Shown in pieces: positions 8,444-17,846 of a stretch of DNA of 64,000 nucleotides. Below the pieces are notes generated by a model that saw only the letters and a list, made by a program, of their open reading frames with translations, did no database searches and was not told the origin of the DNA. This stretch comes from Soonwooa sp032062245 (GTDB taxonomy: Bacteria; Bacteroidota; Bacteroidia; Flavobacteriales; Weeksellaceae): assembly GCF_032062245.1 (NCBI RefSeq), contig NZ_DAMBQF010000008.1, positions 44,017-108,016 on the forward strand. Direction: 5' to 3'. The number at the start of each line of letters is the position of its first letter. Within the stretch, counting starts at the first letter, position 1. The translations under genes were made by a program, and so were the position numbers.

Positions 8444-9729
8444 CTATTCTTTTACGATTTTTTGTGTCGTTGTTGTAGTCGCGTCAGTAACTCTTACAAT
8501 GTAATTTCCTTTTGGAAGGTTGGATACATTAACTTGATTAGTTGTTACAGAAGCAACTTTCTGTCCTGTCATATTAATATCTTCAACAGATTTAATGTTT
8601 TTAGCATTAGTGATGTTTAAGACATCTTTTACGGGATTTGGGTAGATTTTGATATCAGATTTTGCGGATGTATTTCCAGTAGAAAGATTAGTGGTAAGAT
8701 CGACCATAAAGCCATAAGTTTTAAAATCTGGGGTTCTTGCAACACTAACAATTTTGGTTCCGTCGCCAGAAATGGCAAGAGGTAACGCTAAAGTGTAATT
8801 TCCTAAATCGATGCCAAAACTTGATACATAAGTATTAAGGTTAAACAAACCATTTGTCTGCGACCAGATGAAACCATCACCACCGTAGGGGCTTCCTGGG
8901 AAGTTTCGGAAAAACCCGACAACTTTTTTCCCGTCAGCGGTTACGTCAGCTGCGCCACCTCGATTGAAATTGCTAGATAATTCGTGTGTAATAGATTGGT
9001 AACCTGATTCTTCGGTGTATACAAAAGGGTAGGTACCAACAATACCAACTATAACTTTTCCGTCTGCTGACACACGATTGGCTTCACCAAAAGTAGGTGT
9101 TCCTTGTGCGTTATTGATAACCGTTTGTGCCCCATTTTCCAATATGTTGCTGCACGTTGACCAGATGCTAAATCTTGAAAACCAACAACAACAGATTTAT
9201 CAGCGCTTATGCCTTTAGCTCTTGTACTTTTTTCAGGGAAAAGACTTCCTAGATTTTCGATACCATTTTCAGCAGTCTATTTGATAGCTCTGGTAGCAGT
9301 ATTCGATAAGATGCCATAACCTATAAGTGTAAATCCGTCTGCAGATACACCCCAATTCGAGCTATTAAGACCATCTTGACTTTGAGCAAGACCATGATGA
9401 TAAGTCTAACTCGCACTATTTTTGTCATAGCTCGCCATTTCGTTAAGGTTATTTTGAGGATTGGTCATATAACCAGCGATTCTTGAAACATTATCACAGA
9501 CAACGACATTCTCGATTAGGTTACCAGTCGTTAGTCCGCCCACATTAACGATTGACTGAGTTGGGCTCCACATCTATTGGTTTTTTCCACCTTGGCTCCC
9601 TACAACTGTTCCGTTAATGCTAACATCCATTGGTTGCAGTCCTTCGCCAGTAATATAAAATTGTCCATAAGACATTGTTCCGAATAACGAAATTGACATC
9701 ACTTGAAACAAACGCTTGTAACTCTTTAT
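8444..9729 (-). pseudogene. HAF-repeat T9SS-sorted exported protein, inactivated
   Basis: Reading through the lesions gives one protein of about 429 residues. It has a signal peptide (KSYKRLFQVMSISLFGTMSYGQ), repeats of the extracellular HAF kind (SADGKVIVG, ISADKSVVVGF, VSADGFTLIGYG) and a C-terminal T9SS type A sorting domain (IKIYPNPVKDVLNI to TQKIVKE). Lesions: the expected ATG is ATA at 9729; in-frame TAG codons lie at 9574-9576, 9406-9408 and 9277-9279; and one base is lost in an A run near 9140. At least two of the TAGs sit where Trp fits, consistent with G-to-A transitions. Only the last 232 codons remain open, from a TTG at 9142. It would have been an outer-surface or secreted protein. 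Confidence 0.88.
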
Positions 9730-9929
9730 TATATTTTTTCTTCTTTAAATTAAGTTTTACAATTTTAAAGGCTTTATTCATTTTTTCAAAATAGATGTGT
9801 TTTAAGATTCATGAAATTTTAAAGTGTTAAATGTTTAATTTAATTAAAATCAGTGTTTTATGTATTTGTAAATTCTAAAATTTGAAAAAAAATATTTTAA
9901 GAATATTAGTCAGCAATCACTTAAAAAGC

Positions 9930-9937
9930 TATTTTTG
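9930..9937 (+). promoter_or_regulatory. -7 promoter box TATTTTTG before the TPR regulator pseudogene
   Basis: A perfect TAnnTTTG match ending 4 bases before the ATG at 9942, so the message would be almost leaderless. No clear -33 element is seen. Confidence 0.45.
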
Positions 9938-9941
9938 TTAG

Positions 9942-11559
9942 ATGTTGCGTCCCCAGAATCTAATTCTTTTAATGTTTTTGATGTTTTCGTTGTTAAACGG
10001 ACAAAAGAATAATGACTTTTCCTCATTGGTGGATAAGAGCATGTAAAAGATTTATCAGAAGCCAGATGAGGCCATTAACTTTATACAAAGCTTTATAATA
10101 AGTGAGCAAAATCCGGCACATCGTTTGGTTTTACAAAACCTAATGGCGCAAGCTTATGCGATGAAGGGCGCTTATGTGCAATCTGTGAGAATGTCTTTGG
10201 ATAAAAAAAAATAATATTCTGCACCCGAGTAATCAAGATTTTGCAAAACTTATTAGAGATTATGCTTTGGCAGAACAATATCAAAATTTAAAACTCTATA
10301 CACAATCTTCAAAATTAATTTCAGAATTGTTGAAAGATCAATCTTTATACAAATCGGATGAAAATTATAATATTACGATTGCGAAGATCTATCAACTACA
10401 AGCCATTAATTTTTCGGTGAATAAAAAAACGGATGAAGCTCTCAGTTCGTTTCAAAAAAGTGACACTTATCTTAAAAGTCAGACTACTGAGAATTTTATT
10501 ATTAAAACAGAAAATGACCTTTTACAAGCAAGTATTGATCTCAATCGCAAACAAATTGACAGGGCAAAAACTGTATTATTTGCAACAAAGCAAGTTGTTG
10601 ATAACAAGTCGGAGCAAGTGTTTTTATACAGTTTGACTTACGAAAGATTGGCGCGACTTAGCTTTTTAGATAAAAACTATTCGGAAGCGATTTCTTTGTT
10701 AGAAAAAGCTTTAGCAAATGTGGAAGGAGTTGATTATTTGGTTTTAAAATCTAGGATTTATGACCAAATGGCAAAGAGTTATCTCGCACTGCAAAACGAA
10801 GATAAGTATAGGTTTTACGAAAAACTTTTTGTCGATAGCAAAGCAAAAATAGATGCCAGTCAGAAAGAAGGCATCCGATATTTGTTAAAATTGACAGAAC
10901 TTCGGGAGCAACAAAGTCTGGAGCAAAGTCGTAAAGATGCTAGTTTTTTAACAAGATTTTTACTAATTGGTTTTGCTGTTGCTGTTGCGGAATTAGCGAT
11001 TTATTACTTTTTTGAATATAAAAGAAAAGAAGAGCTTGCGAAACAATTGGACTTTTTTAAAAATAAAAAATCGTATTTTAAAAAATTATCTGACGCAAAG
11101 GCGGATTTATCCAAGCCAACTTCGGAACCTCAAATTGATGATAACCATAATCTACATGAGTCGGAAGTTAAACAACCAAAGAAGAGCATTTTAATTTCTA
11201 AAGAGAAAGAAGACGAGATTTTGCAAAAGTTGGACGAGCTAGAAAAGTCCGATCGATTTTTAAATAAAGAAATGTCGTTAGCTGTACTGGCGGGACAGTT
11301 AGAAACCAATACCAAATATCTTTCAGAAATTATTAATAAATATAAAGGCAATAATTTCAATCATTATATTAATGAGTTACGAGTTAATTATATAGCTTAT
11401 ATGTTGAAAACCAATGCGATATATCTTAATTATAAAGTAAGTTATTTGGCTGAGGTTTCGGGCTTTTCGTCGCACAGTGCCTTCACGACTGTTTTTAAAT
11501 CAATTACAGGGATGTCACCCAATGCGTATATCCAACAGATTAATCAAAGCAACAAATGA
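9942..11559 (+). pseudogene. TPR-membrane-AraC-type HTH regulator, disrupted
   Basis: The ancestral protein of about 538 residues has a signal peptide (LILLMFLMFSLLNGQ), a TPR-like periplasmic region, one membrane helix (FLTRFLLIGFAVAVAELAIY) and a C-terminal AraC-type helix-turn-helix (LNYKVSYLAEVSGFSSHSAF, then GMSPNAYI). This is the one-component sensor-regulator layout common in Flavobacteriia. It is broken by a TAA at 10044-10046 (codon 35) and a +1 shift in a run of nine A at 10203-10211. The remaining 430-codon frame from 10267 could still make a cytoplasmic fragment with the HTH, but without a signal peptide. It overlaps the next gene by 4 bases (ATGA). Confidence 0.85.
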
Positions 11560-12676
11560 AAAAATTATTAAGATGTTTTATGCTTTGTAGTTTTGGGATT
11601 TTGACATTGGCATCTAATCCTCGCGAAGCCTTGTTTAATAAAGCTAAAGACAATCTTTTTAGAAATCCTGAAAAGACTATTAAAATTTCGAATCCGTTAT
11701 TAAAAGATGAATCCGATGTTAAAAAAAAGGCAGAACTTTATTTAACACTTTCCAAAGCATACATTGCAAACGCGATTTTGATAAGTCATTAATTTCCGTC
11801 ACCAAAGTTCAGGATTTGTTGGGCGAGATTACCAACTCCGATACCAAAGCTCAGATTTTGATATCGATTGCGATTCAGTATCAACAGATGGAGGTTTTTA
11901 ATAAAAGCCTTAGTTTTCTTGACGAGATTGACCAACATAGTCAAAAGATGCCTGATAGTTCTAGGATAAAATTTTCCGTTTTAGGAAAGGCTTATGCGGT
12001 GCGAGGTATGATTTATAGAAGTCAATTAAATCCAGAATTGGCGCTTTCTAAATTTACAATTGCTGTCAAAAATTTTGAAAAAATTGCACCAGCTTTGCAG
12101 TCTAATGCTAATCTAAGTGTCGTTTTTTATAATATCGGATATTGTTATTTGGATCTAAATGACAAAAATAAGGCTGAAGAATCATTTCTTAATTCCATTA
12201 ATTTTGCGCAGAAAGAAAAAGCCAGAAGTCTCGAAGCATTTGCTTACAAAGGACTTTCGGATGTATACATGAAGAATGCAAAACATCTAGAAGCCTTACA
12301 GTTGCTGAGTAAAGCGGATAGTTTGGCTGCCAACATTAGTGATTTACTTTTGAATGAAGGGATCTACAAAGTGATTGCTGAAAATTATTTGGCTCTTAAC
12401 GATATTAATAACTATAATATTTACAATCAAAAATACTTGCAAACGCACTTTCTTAGAGAGCAAAACGAACTGCAATCTATTAATACGAGTATTGACAATA
12501 TTCAAAAAGAAAACAAAAAAAATATCGATGAGATAAGCCAAAGTCAAACGAAACTGGATAGTTTTATAATTATTTTTGGAGCAATTTTGGTCATATTATT
12601 TTTGTTTTTAATTTGGAAAAAAAGACAAGCTAATCGTCTTCTTCAAGAGAAAATTAAAGTAATTTTAAATTCATAA
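11556..12676 (+). pseudogene. TPR-membrane protein, frameshifted paralogue lacking the HTH
   Basis: It starts with a signal peptide (MKKLLRCFMLCSFGILTLAS) and continues with helical TPR-like repeats similar in layout to the preceding pseudogene. A one-base deletion near 11770-11778 shifts the frame: the first part stops at 11792 and the rest is open to 12676. It ends about 20 residues after the membrane helix (IIIFGAILVILFLFLIW), where the paralogue has its DNA-binding domain, so it is also truncated at the C-terminus or is a natural HTH-less form. Start and stop codons of the tandem pair overlap, suggesting a former operon. Confidence 0.8.
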
Positions 12677-12685
12677 AATTTTACC

Positions 12686-13144
12686 ATGCGAAATATATTT
12701 AATGCTTCAGATGTAGAGGTTTACATCAAAGCAATTAATCAATTAACACCAGAAACGTCGGCAAAATGGGGCAAAATGTCTGTTGACCAAATGTTAGCGC
12801 ATTGCAATGTGACTTACGAGTTAATCTATGAGCCACAAAAACACAAAAAGCCTGGATTTTTTGCAAGATGGATGATGAAAAAATTCGTGAAACCTAAAGT
12901 GACTAACGAGCTTCCGTACAAACAAAATTTGCCGACGGGACCAATGTTTGTAATCAAAGATCGCAAAGATTTTGAAACAGAAAAAAAACGATTAATTGGT
13001 TTTCTTCAAAAGACGCAACAACTTGGTGCAAGTGCTTTTGATGGTAAAGAAAGTGCGAGTTTTGGCGTACTCAATTCTCAAGAATGGAATAATATGATGG
13101 CAAAACATCTCGATCATCACTTAGCGCAATTCGGGGTATTATGA
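12686..13144 (+). CDS. DUF1569 / DinB-like protein
   Basis: A 152-residue cytoplasmic protein. The pattern KMSVDQMLAHC near residue 35 and the terminal KHLDHHLAQFGV fit DUF1569, a family of the DinB four-helix fold in which His residues usually bind a metal. Its biochemical role is unknown. It is intact, begins 9 bases after the broken TPR gene, and overlaps the next gene by 4 bases (ATGA), so it heads an apparent run with 13141 and the flavin oxidoreductase. Confidence 0.8.
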   Translation: MRNIFNASDVEVYIKAINQLTPETSAKWGKMSVDQMLAHCNVTYELIYEPQKHKKPGFFARWMMKKFVKPKVTNELPYKQNLPTGPMFVIKDRKDFETEKKRLIGFLQKTQQLGASAFDGKESASFGVLNSQEWNNMMAKHLDHHLAQFGVL

Positions 13145-13632
13145 GATTAATTTATCTTTTTGTATTTCTATTTTCCACCTTGTTTTTTTCACAAACGAAA
13201 GAAGCTTTGGAAACTTATTTATTAAATGATAAAAATGCTTTTGTCGGAAAAATAAATAATGGAGCACCGATTTTAGTTAATATTACAGAAGTTGATTTTA
13301 AGGCTTTTCCAAACGAAATTTTAGTGAAAGGAAAATCTGATGTTGAAGGGACGGTTTGCGAATTTACAGGAACTTTAACGCTTGACTCTAATTCTCAAAT
13401 GGGAAATTCTAAGATGTCAACTCTCTTTTATAAATTCGATTTTCAAGAACAAAAACTTCACGAACATACAGGCATTTTTACTGGAAGTTTAGCGATGAAA
13501 ACACTTACCGATAATTTGGCTTTGGTTGTTTTTGAAGGTAATTGGGAAAGTTATAGTAAGAAAATGCGCTTCCCTGTTTATTTTGATAACAACGAATTAT
13601 TAAAAACTAAACTTTTAGAACTCTCGAAATAA
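13141..13632 (+). CDS. Small exported protein of unknown function
   Basis: A 163-residue protein with a signal peptide (LIYLFVFLFSTLFFSQ) and a mature part that reads as beta-strand-rich. I recognise no family. It is translationally coupled on both sides: its ATG overlaps the stop of the DUF1569 gene and its TAA shares a base with the ATG of the flavin oxidoreductase. Its place in this run suggests co-expression only. Confidence 0.75.
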   Translation: MRLIYLFVFLFSTLFFSQTKEALETYLLNDKNAFVGKINNGAPILVNITEVDFKAFPNEILVKGKSDVEGTVCEFTGTLTLDSNSQMGNSKMSTLFYKFDFQEQKLHEHTGIFTGSLAMKTLTDNLALVVFEGNWESYSKKMRFPVYFDNNELLKTKLLELSK

Positions 13633-14699
13633 TGAAGTTGTACGAGCCAATAAGTTTTCGAAATGTCACGTTAGAAAACCGAATCGTTATGTCGCCAATG
13701 TGTATGTTTTCGGCGGAAGATGGTGTTGCTAATGATTTTCATTTTGTACATTACGCTAGTCGCGCGCAAGGTGGCGCTGGACTTATCATGATTGAGTCGA
13801 CAGGCATTATTCCTGATGGTCGTATCACACCTAAATGTCTAGGACTTTGGAATGATGAGCAACAAAAGTCGATAAAGAAGATTGTCGATTTTGTACATAA
13901 GTTTACGAAGTCCAAAATTGGGATTCAGTTAGCGCATGCAGGGCGAAAGTCCTCAACTTGGGGCGGAAAACAATTGTCTAAGGAAGAAGGTGGTTGGGAA
14001 GTCGTTGCGCCAAGTGCGATTCCGTTTCAGCCGAGCGATTGTGAGCCAACAGTTTTAAGTGTTGATGCTATAAAAGATTTAGTTCAAGATTTTAAAAAGT
14101 CGGCTAAACGTGCTGTAGAAGCGGGTTGTGATGTTATAGAAATTCATGCGGCGCACGGCTATTTGGTGCATCAATTTTTATCGCCTTTATCGAATGTAAG
14201 AACCGATGAATATGGTGGAAGTTTCGACAACAGAATTCGTTTTCTTTTAGAAATAGTCGAGGCTATCAATGAAGTTATCGACGAAAATGTTGCTTTGTTT
14301 GTTCGCGTTTCGGGCTCCGATTACGCCGATGGTGGTTGGGATATTGATGAGAATGTTAAATTGGCGGAAGTCCTAAAAACCAAATCTGTGGACTTAATTG
14401 ACGTTTCTTCAGGCGGAAATATTTTTGGTGCTAAAATTACGTTGTTCAATTCTTATCAAGTTCCTTTTTCGCAAAAGATAAAACAAAAAACAGGTATTAA
14501 AACTGGCGCTGTTGGTTTGATTACCGATGCTAAATCTGCAGAAGAAATTCTTAAAAATAACGAAGCGGATTTAATTTTCCTTGCAAGAGAACTTCTCAGA
14601 AATCCTTATTTCCCAGTGCTTAATAGTTTTGAAAATAATGAAAATTGCTTCTTCCCAAAACAATATGACAAAGCAAAACCCGAAAATTTAAAACTATGA
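13632..14699 (+). CDS. NADH:flavin oxidoreductase, old yellow enzyme family (YqjM-like)
   Basis: A 355-residue FMN-dependent ene-reductase with a TIM-barrel fold that reduces activated C=C bonds with NAD(P)H. The N-terminus LENRIVMSPMCMFSA carries the Cys near residue 24 typical of the YqjM class. GIQLAHAGRKSS, the HAAHGYLVHQFLSPLSN motif and the EYGGS stretch are all present. Length is normal. It is probably made with the two genes before it and overlaps the broken AHSA1 gene after it by 4 bases. Confidence 0.93.
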   Translation: MKLYEPISFRNVTLENRIVMSPMCMFSAEDGVANDFHFVHYASRAQGGAGLIMIESTGIIPDGRITPKCLGLWNDEQQKSIKKIVDFVHKFTKSKIGIQLAHAGRKSSTWGGKQLSKEEGGWEVVAPSAIPFQPSDCEPTVLSVDAIKDLVQDFKKSAKRAVEAGCDVIEIHAAHGYLVHQFLSPLSNVRTDEYGGSFDNRIRFLLEIVEAINEVIDENVALFVRVSGSDYADGGWDIDENVKLAEVLKTKSVDLIDVSSGGNIFGAKITLFNSYQVPFSQKIKQKTGIKTGAVGLITDAKSAEEILKNNEADLIFLARELLRNPYFPVLNSFENNENCFFPKQYDKAKPENLKL

Positions 14700-15124
14700 A
14701 AACTAAGGTAGAAAAGGAAATTATCATAAATGCTCCGATTGATAAAGTTTGGAAAGCTTTAACCAATAAAGACGACATGAAACATTGGTATTTTGATATT
14801 CCAGATTTTAACTTAGAAAAAGCTGCTGTTTTTAATTTTTTTAAGAACCTGGCGTCGAGAACAAATTTTGGCATCGTTGTCAAATTAAAGAAGTAGTCCC
14901 TAATCAAATTTTTAAACATACTTGGGAGCATCCTGATTTTAGCGACGCCATCACACATTTAACTTGTACGCTTTCAGAAAGGGATGATCAAACAAACGAT
15001 TGTAAATCTAAATCACGACAATATTGATGGTCTTGCTTAAGCTGGAGACGATTTTAAAGTAGAAAATTACGACGCTGGTTGGACCGAAATTTTGAAAGGT
15101 TTAAAAGAATATTTAGAAAAGTAA
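14696..15124 (+). pseudogene. SRPBCC / AHSA1-domain protein, disrupted
   Basis: The first part (VEKEIIINAPIDKVWKALTN) is a typical START-like/AHSA1 N-terminus. The rest is found by changing frame: a one-base loss after the T run at 14836-14842, then QIKEVVPNQIFKHTWEHPDF, a second shift near 14980, then NLNHDNIDGLA, an in-frame TAA at 15038-15040, and a typical ending (NYDAGWTEILKGLKEYLEK). With two frameshifts and one nonsense codon the gene is dead. It is the last member of the run that starts at 12686. Confidence 0.88.
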
Positions 15125-15153
15125 ATTTCTTCTTTTCTCAATAACAAATACAG

Positions 15154-15179
15154 AGCTTGTCATTTGACAAGCTTTTTTA
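15154..15179 (+). terminator. Terminator after the AHSA1 pseudogene
   Basis: An 8-9 bp stem (agcttgtca with tgacaagct) followed by six T. It would end the 12.7-15.1 kb transcript. Confidence 0.8.
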
Positions 15180-15278
15180 TGTGGATAATTATTTACTTAG
15201 TTTTAATTTCGTTTGTTTATGTGGAATTTGTGACGTTTTTGGGTTTATTTTTATTTTATATTTAAAAATTTTCAATTA

Positions 15279-15307
15279 TTGTGATTTATTTAATATTTAT
15301 ATCTTCG
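15279..15307 (+). promoter_or_regulatory. Promoter of the GEVED protein gene
   Basis: TTG at 15279-15281, 18 bases, then TATCTTCG at 15300-15307 (one mismatch to TAnnTTTG). It predicts a start of transcription near 15312, about 20 bases before the ATG at 15332 and downstream of the GTG at 15281, so the longer frame is not the real start. Confidence 0.45.
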
Positions 15308-15331
15308 CTGCGACTAAAAATTAAAATTTAT

Positions 15332-16438
15332 ATGAAGAAGTTTTTATCGACTCTCGGACTTTTATCGTTCGGGACTCTTATGCATGCGCAGATTACAGGT
15401 TGTACCATTGCTCCCAACGGAGCTTATCCTTCAGGAGTTGTAACACCTGTTTGTAATAATTCTAATGAAATTGTAGCAGAATGGGGTTTTACTGGAGAGT
15501 ATACGATGGTGAAGCTTACAAAAAATGTTAGTTACGAATTTGCAGCGACCTTAGATAATGGTCCAGCTTTTATTACGATTTCAGAAAATACAGCTAATCC
15601 AACAATTCTGGCGTCGGGTAGTGCCAAAGTCGTTTTCAAACCAGCTGAAGATATTGTAGTTAGATTCTATACACATCTTAATTCTAATTGCGGAAACAAT
15701 GATTATGAATTTGTAGATAGAAAAGTAAAATGTTTCTTAGATGTTCGAGATGTTTACTGTGAGCCAACTTTGGACTGTTCGGATGGGGCAGTTATAAAGA
15801 ATGTGAAGTTTGCTGATCTAGTTAACGCTTCAGATTGTTCTACAAATGGTTTTAATGATTTTACTGCCAAAAAAGCAAATGTTAAAAAAGGCGAAACCTA
15901 TAATTTTGAAGCGGAAATAGGTTACGGTTGGTACAATCAGTCGGTTTCGGTTTGGATAGATTATAATAAAAATTTCTTGTTTGAGCCGCACGAGTTCACT
16001 TATATTGGTACGATTGACCAAGGTGTTTTATCAAAAGATATTACAATCCCAGACAATATAGCAAATGGAGAATACAGAATGCGTGTAAGATTAGCAACTG
16101 TGACGCAATCTGGAGCAACAGCCGATAAAGCTTGTAATATGAATGATGCTTACGGCGAAACAGAAGATTATACTTTGAATGTTGTCGATTATTTGTCAAC
16201 ACAAGATCACAAAGATTCTGAAATTAAATTGGCACCAAATCCTGTTGTAGATATTCTTAATATTTCAACAAGTGTAAAGGTATCAGAAATTAATATTGTT
16301 GATATAAGTGGTAAAGTCGTAAGTCGCGTAAAATCTAAAAATAGTATCGATTTCAAATCTCTGCCTTCTGGTATTTACATTGTTAATGTGACATTAGAAA
16401 ATCAAAAAACGCTTAGTAGAAAAGTTGTTAAGAAATAA
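15332..16438 (+). CDS. GEVED-domain exported protein with T9SS sorting tail
   Basis: About 368 residues from the ATG at 15332 (MKKFLSTLGLLSFGTLMHAQ is a clean signal peptide; the frame is open further upstream to 15281 but without one). The central region holds a GEVED-type module (SVSVWIDYNKNFLFEPHEF, then YGETEDYTLNV), a beta-sandwich found in secreted Bacteroidota proteins. The C-terminus (LAPNPVVDILNI to SRKVVKK) is a T9SS type A sorting domain, so the product should cross the outer membrane through T9SS and be anchored or released. Several Cys pairs in the N-terminal half suggest disulfides. Its target is unknown. Confidence 0.88.
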   Translation: MKKFLSTLGLLSFGTLMHAQITGCTIAPNGAYPSGVVTPVCNNSNEIVAEWGFTGEYTMVKLTKNVSYEFAATLDNGPAFITISENTANPTILASGSAKVVFKPAEDIVVRFYTHLNSNCGNNDYEFVDRKVKCFLDVRDVYCEPTLDCSDGAVIKNVKFADLVNASDCSTNGFNDFTAKKANVKKGETYNFEAEIGYGWYNQSVSVWIDYNKNFLFEPHEFTYIGTIDQGVLSKDITIPDNIANGEYRMRVRLATVTQSGATADKACNMNDAYGETEDYTLNVVDYLSTQDHKDSEIKLAPNPVVDILNISTSVKVSEINIVDISGKVVSRVKSKNSIDFKSLPSGIYIVNVTLENQKTLSRKVVKK

Positions 16439-16444
16439 CAAAGA

Positions 16445-16476
16445 AAAATCCCCAATAATCTTGGGGATTTTATTTT
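16445..16476. terminator. Bidirectional terminator between GEVED gene and hemL
   Basis: An 11-bp perfect stem (aaaatccccaa with ttggggatttt) and 5-base loop in the 40-base gap between convergent genes, with T-rich tails on both strands. Confidence 0.88.
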
Positions 16477-16478
16477 AT

Positions 16479-17762
16479 CTAAAATTCAAATTTTCTAACG
16501 GCTTCTAGAGTTTTATCAATTTCTGCATCTTGGATCGCAGCGGAGATAAACCAAGTTTCGTAACCACTTGGCGGAAGATAAATTCCGTTTGCTAACATTT
16601 GTTGAAAGAAGTTATTGAAAACACAAGTGTAAACCGAATCGTAGGCTTCTTGGAAGTTCGAAACTTTGTTGGTTTCAAAGAAGATGGACATCATACTTCC
16701 TTTTCGGTTGATGCGATGTTTTAAGCCTTTTTCGTTAAGAATTTTTCCAATTTCGAAATCTAAAGTTTCAGTTGTTTTATTGATTTTGTTATAAAAATCT
16801 TTATCAGATTTAATCAACTCTAAGGTTGTTAAACCAGCACGCATCGCCAAAGGATTTCCACTCAAAGTTCCAGCTTGATAGACTGGACCGTTAGGCGCTA
16901 AAAAATCCATAATTTCTTGTCTAGCTGCAAATGCACCAACTGGCATTCCGCCACCGATAACTTTCCCGAATGTTACAATATCAGCGTCAACACCAAAAGT
17001 TTCTTGTGCGCCACCAAAAGCCAAACGGAAACCCGTCATCACTTCGTCAAAAATCAATAAAGCGCCATTGTCTTGACAAACTTTTTTAAGATTTTGAAGG
17101 AAATTATTTTCTGGTAAAACACAACCCATATTTCCTGCTACAGGTTCTACGATAACAGCTGCGATTTCGCCTTGGTTATGACGGAAAATATCAGCAACAT
17201 TTTCGATGTCGTTATAAGTAGCAATTAAAGTATCTTGCGCCGTTCCTTTGGTAACACCAGGCGAATTTGGATTTCCGAAAGTTGCAGCGCCACTTCCAGC
17301 TTTTATTAAAAACGAATCCGAATGTCCATGATAACAACCATCGAATTTGATGATTTTATCTCTTCCTGTAAAACCTCTAGCCAAACGAATGGCACTCATA
17401 CAAGCTTCAGTTCCAGAAGAAACCATACGGATTTGGTCGATATTCGGAACATTGTCGACGATAAGTTTTGCAATTTCGGTTTCTAGTTCGGTTGGTGTTC
17501 CGTAAGAAAAACCATGTTCTGCTTGTTTCTGAATTGCTTCTAAAACAACTGGATGTGTGTGTCCCAAAATCGCAGGTCCCCAAGAGTTGATGTAGTCAAC
17601 GTAAGTGCGATCATCAGCATCTGTAAGGTAAGCGCCTTTCGCAGATTTCATAAAAATAGGAACGCCTCCAACAGATTTGAAAGCTCTTACAGGCGAGTTA
17701 ACACCACCAGGAATATACTTGTGTGCCTCGTCAAATAAGGCAGAACTTCTTTGATATAACAT
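16479..17762 (-). CDS. hemL: Glutamate-1-semialdehyde 2,1-aminomutase
   Basis: A PLP-dependent fold type I enzyme that converts glutamate-1-semialdehyde to 5-aminolevulinate in the C5 route to heme. Length 427, normal. The PLP Lys is K267 in TFGKVIGGGMPVGAF. GGVNSPVRAF near residue 19 and SSGTEACMSAIRLARG near 115 are family signatures. It has its own terminator. An 84-base gap separates it from the glucosaminidase gene upstream, and no clear promoter is seen there. Confidence 0.97.
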   Translation of the reverse strand: MLYQRSSALFDEAHKYIPGGVNSPVRAFKSVGGVPIFMKSAKGAYLTDADDRTYVDYINSWGPAILGHTHPVVLEAIQKQAEHGFSYGTPTELETEIAKLIVDNVPNIDQIRMVSSGTEACMSAIRLARGFTGRDKIIKFDGCYHGHSDSFLIKAGSGAATFGNPNSPGVTKGTAQDTLIATYNDIENVADIFRHNQGEIAAVIVEPVAGNMGCVLPENNFLQNLKKVCQDNGALLIFDEVMTGFRLAFGGAQETFGVDADIVTFGKVIGGGMPVGAFAARQEIMDFLAPNGPVYQAGTLSGNPLAMRAGLTTLELIKSDKDFYNKINKTTETLDFEIGKILNEKGLKHRINRKGSMMSIFFETNKVSNFQEAYDSVYTCVFNNFFQQMLANGIYLPPSGYETWFISAAIQDAEIDKTLEAVRKFEF

Positions 17763-17846
17763 GTTTTGTTATGAATTTATTATTGTCTGAAAAACTGTTT
17801 TTAATTAATCAATCTAAAATCCTAAATCTAAAATCGTCAATTAAAA

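Noticed and set aside
8444..9729. TAG codons in the HAF gene being read through or recoded
   Set aside because: TAG ends other genes here (macroglobulin, recR), and the gene also has a lost start codon and a frameshift, so decay is the simpler reading.
10203..10211. Programmed slippage at the nine-A run rescuing the TPR regulator
   Set aside because: A TAA lies upstream in the same gene at 10044, so slippage alone would not restore the protein.
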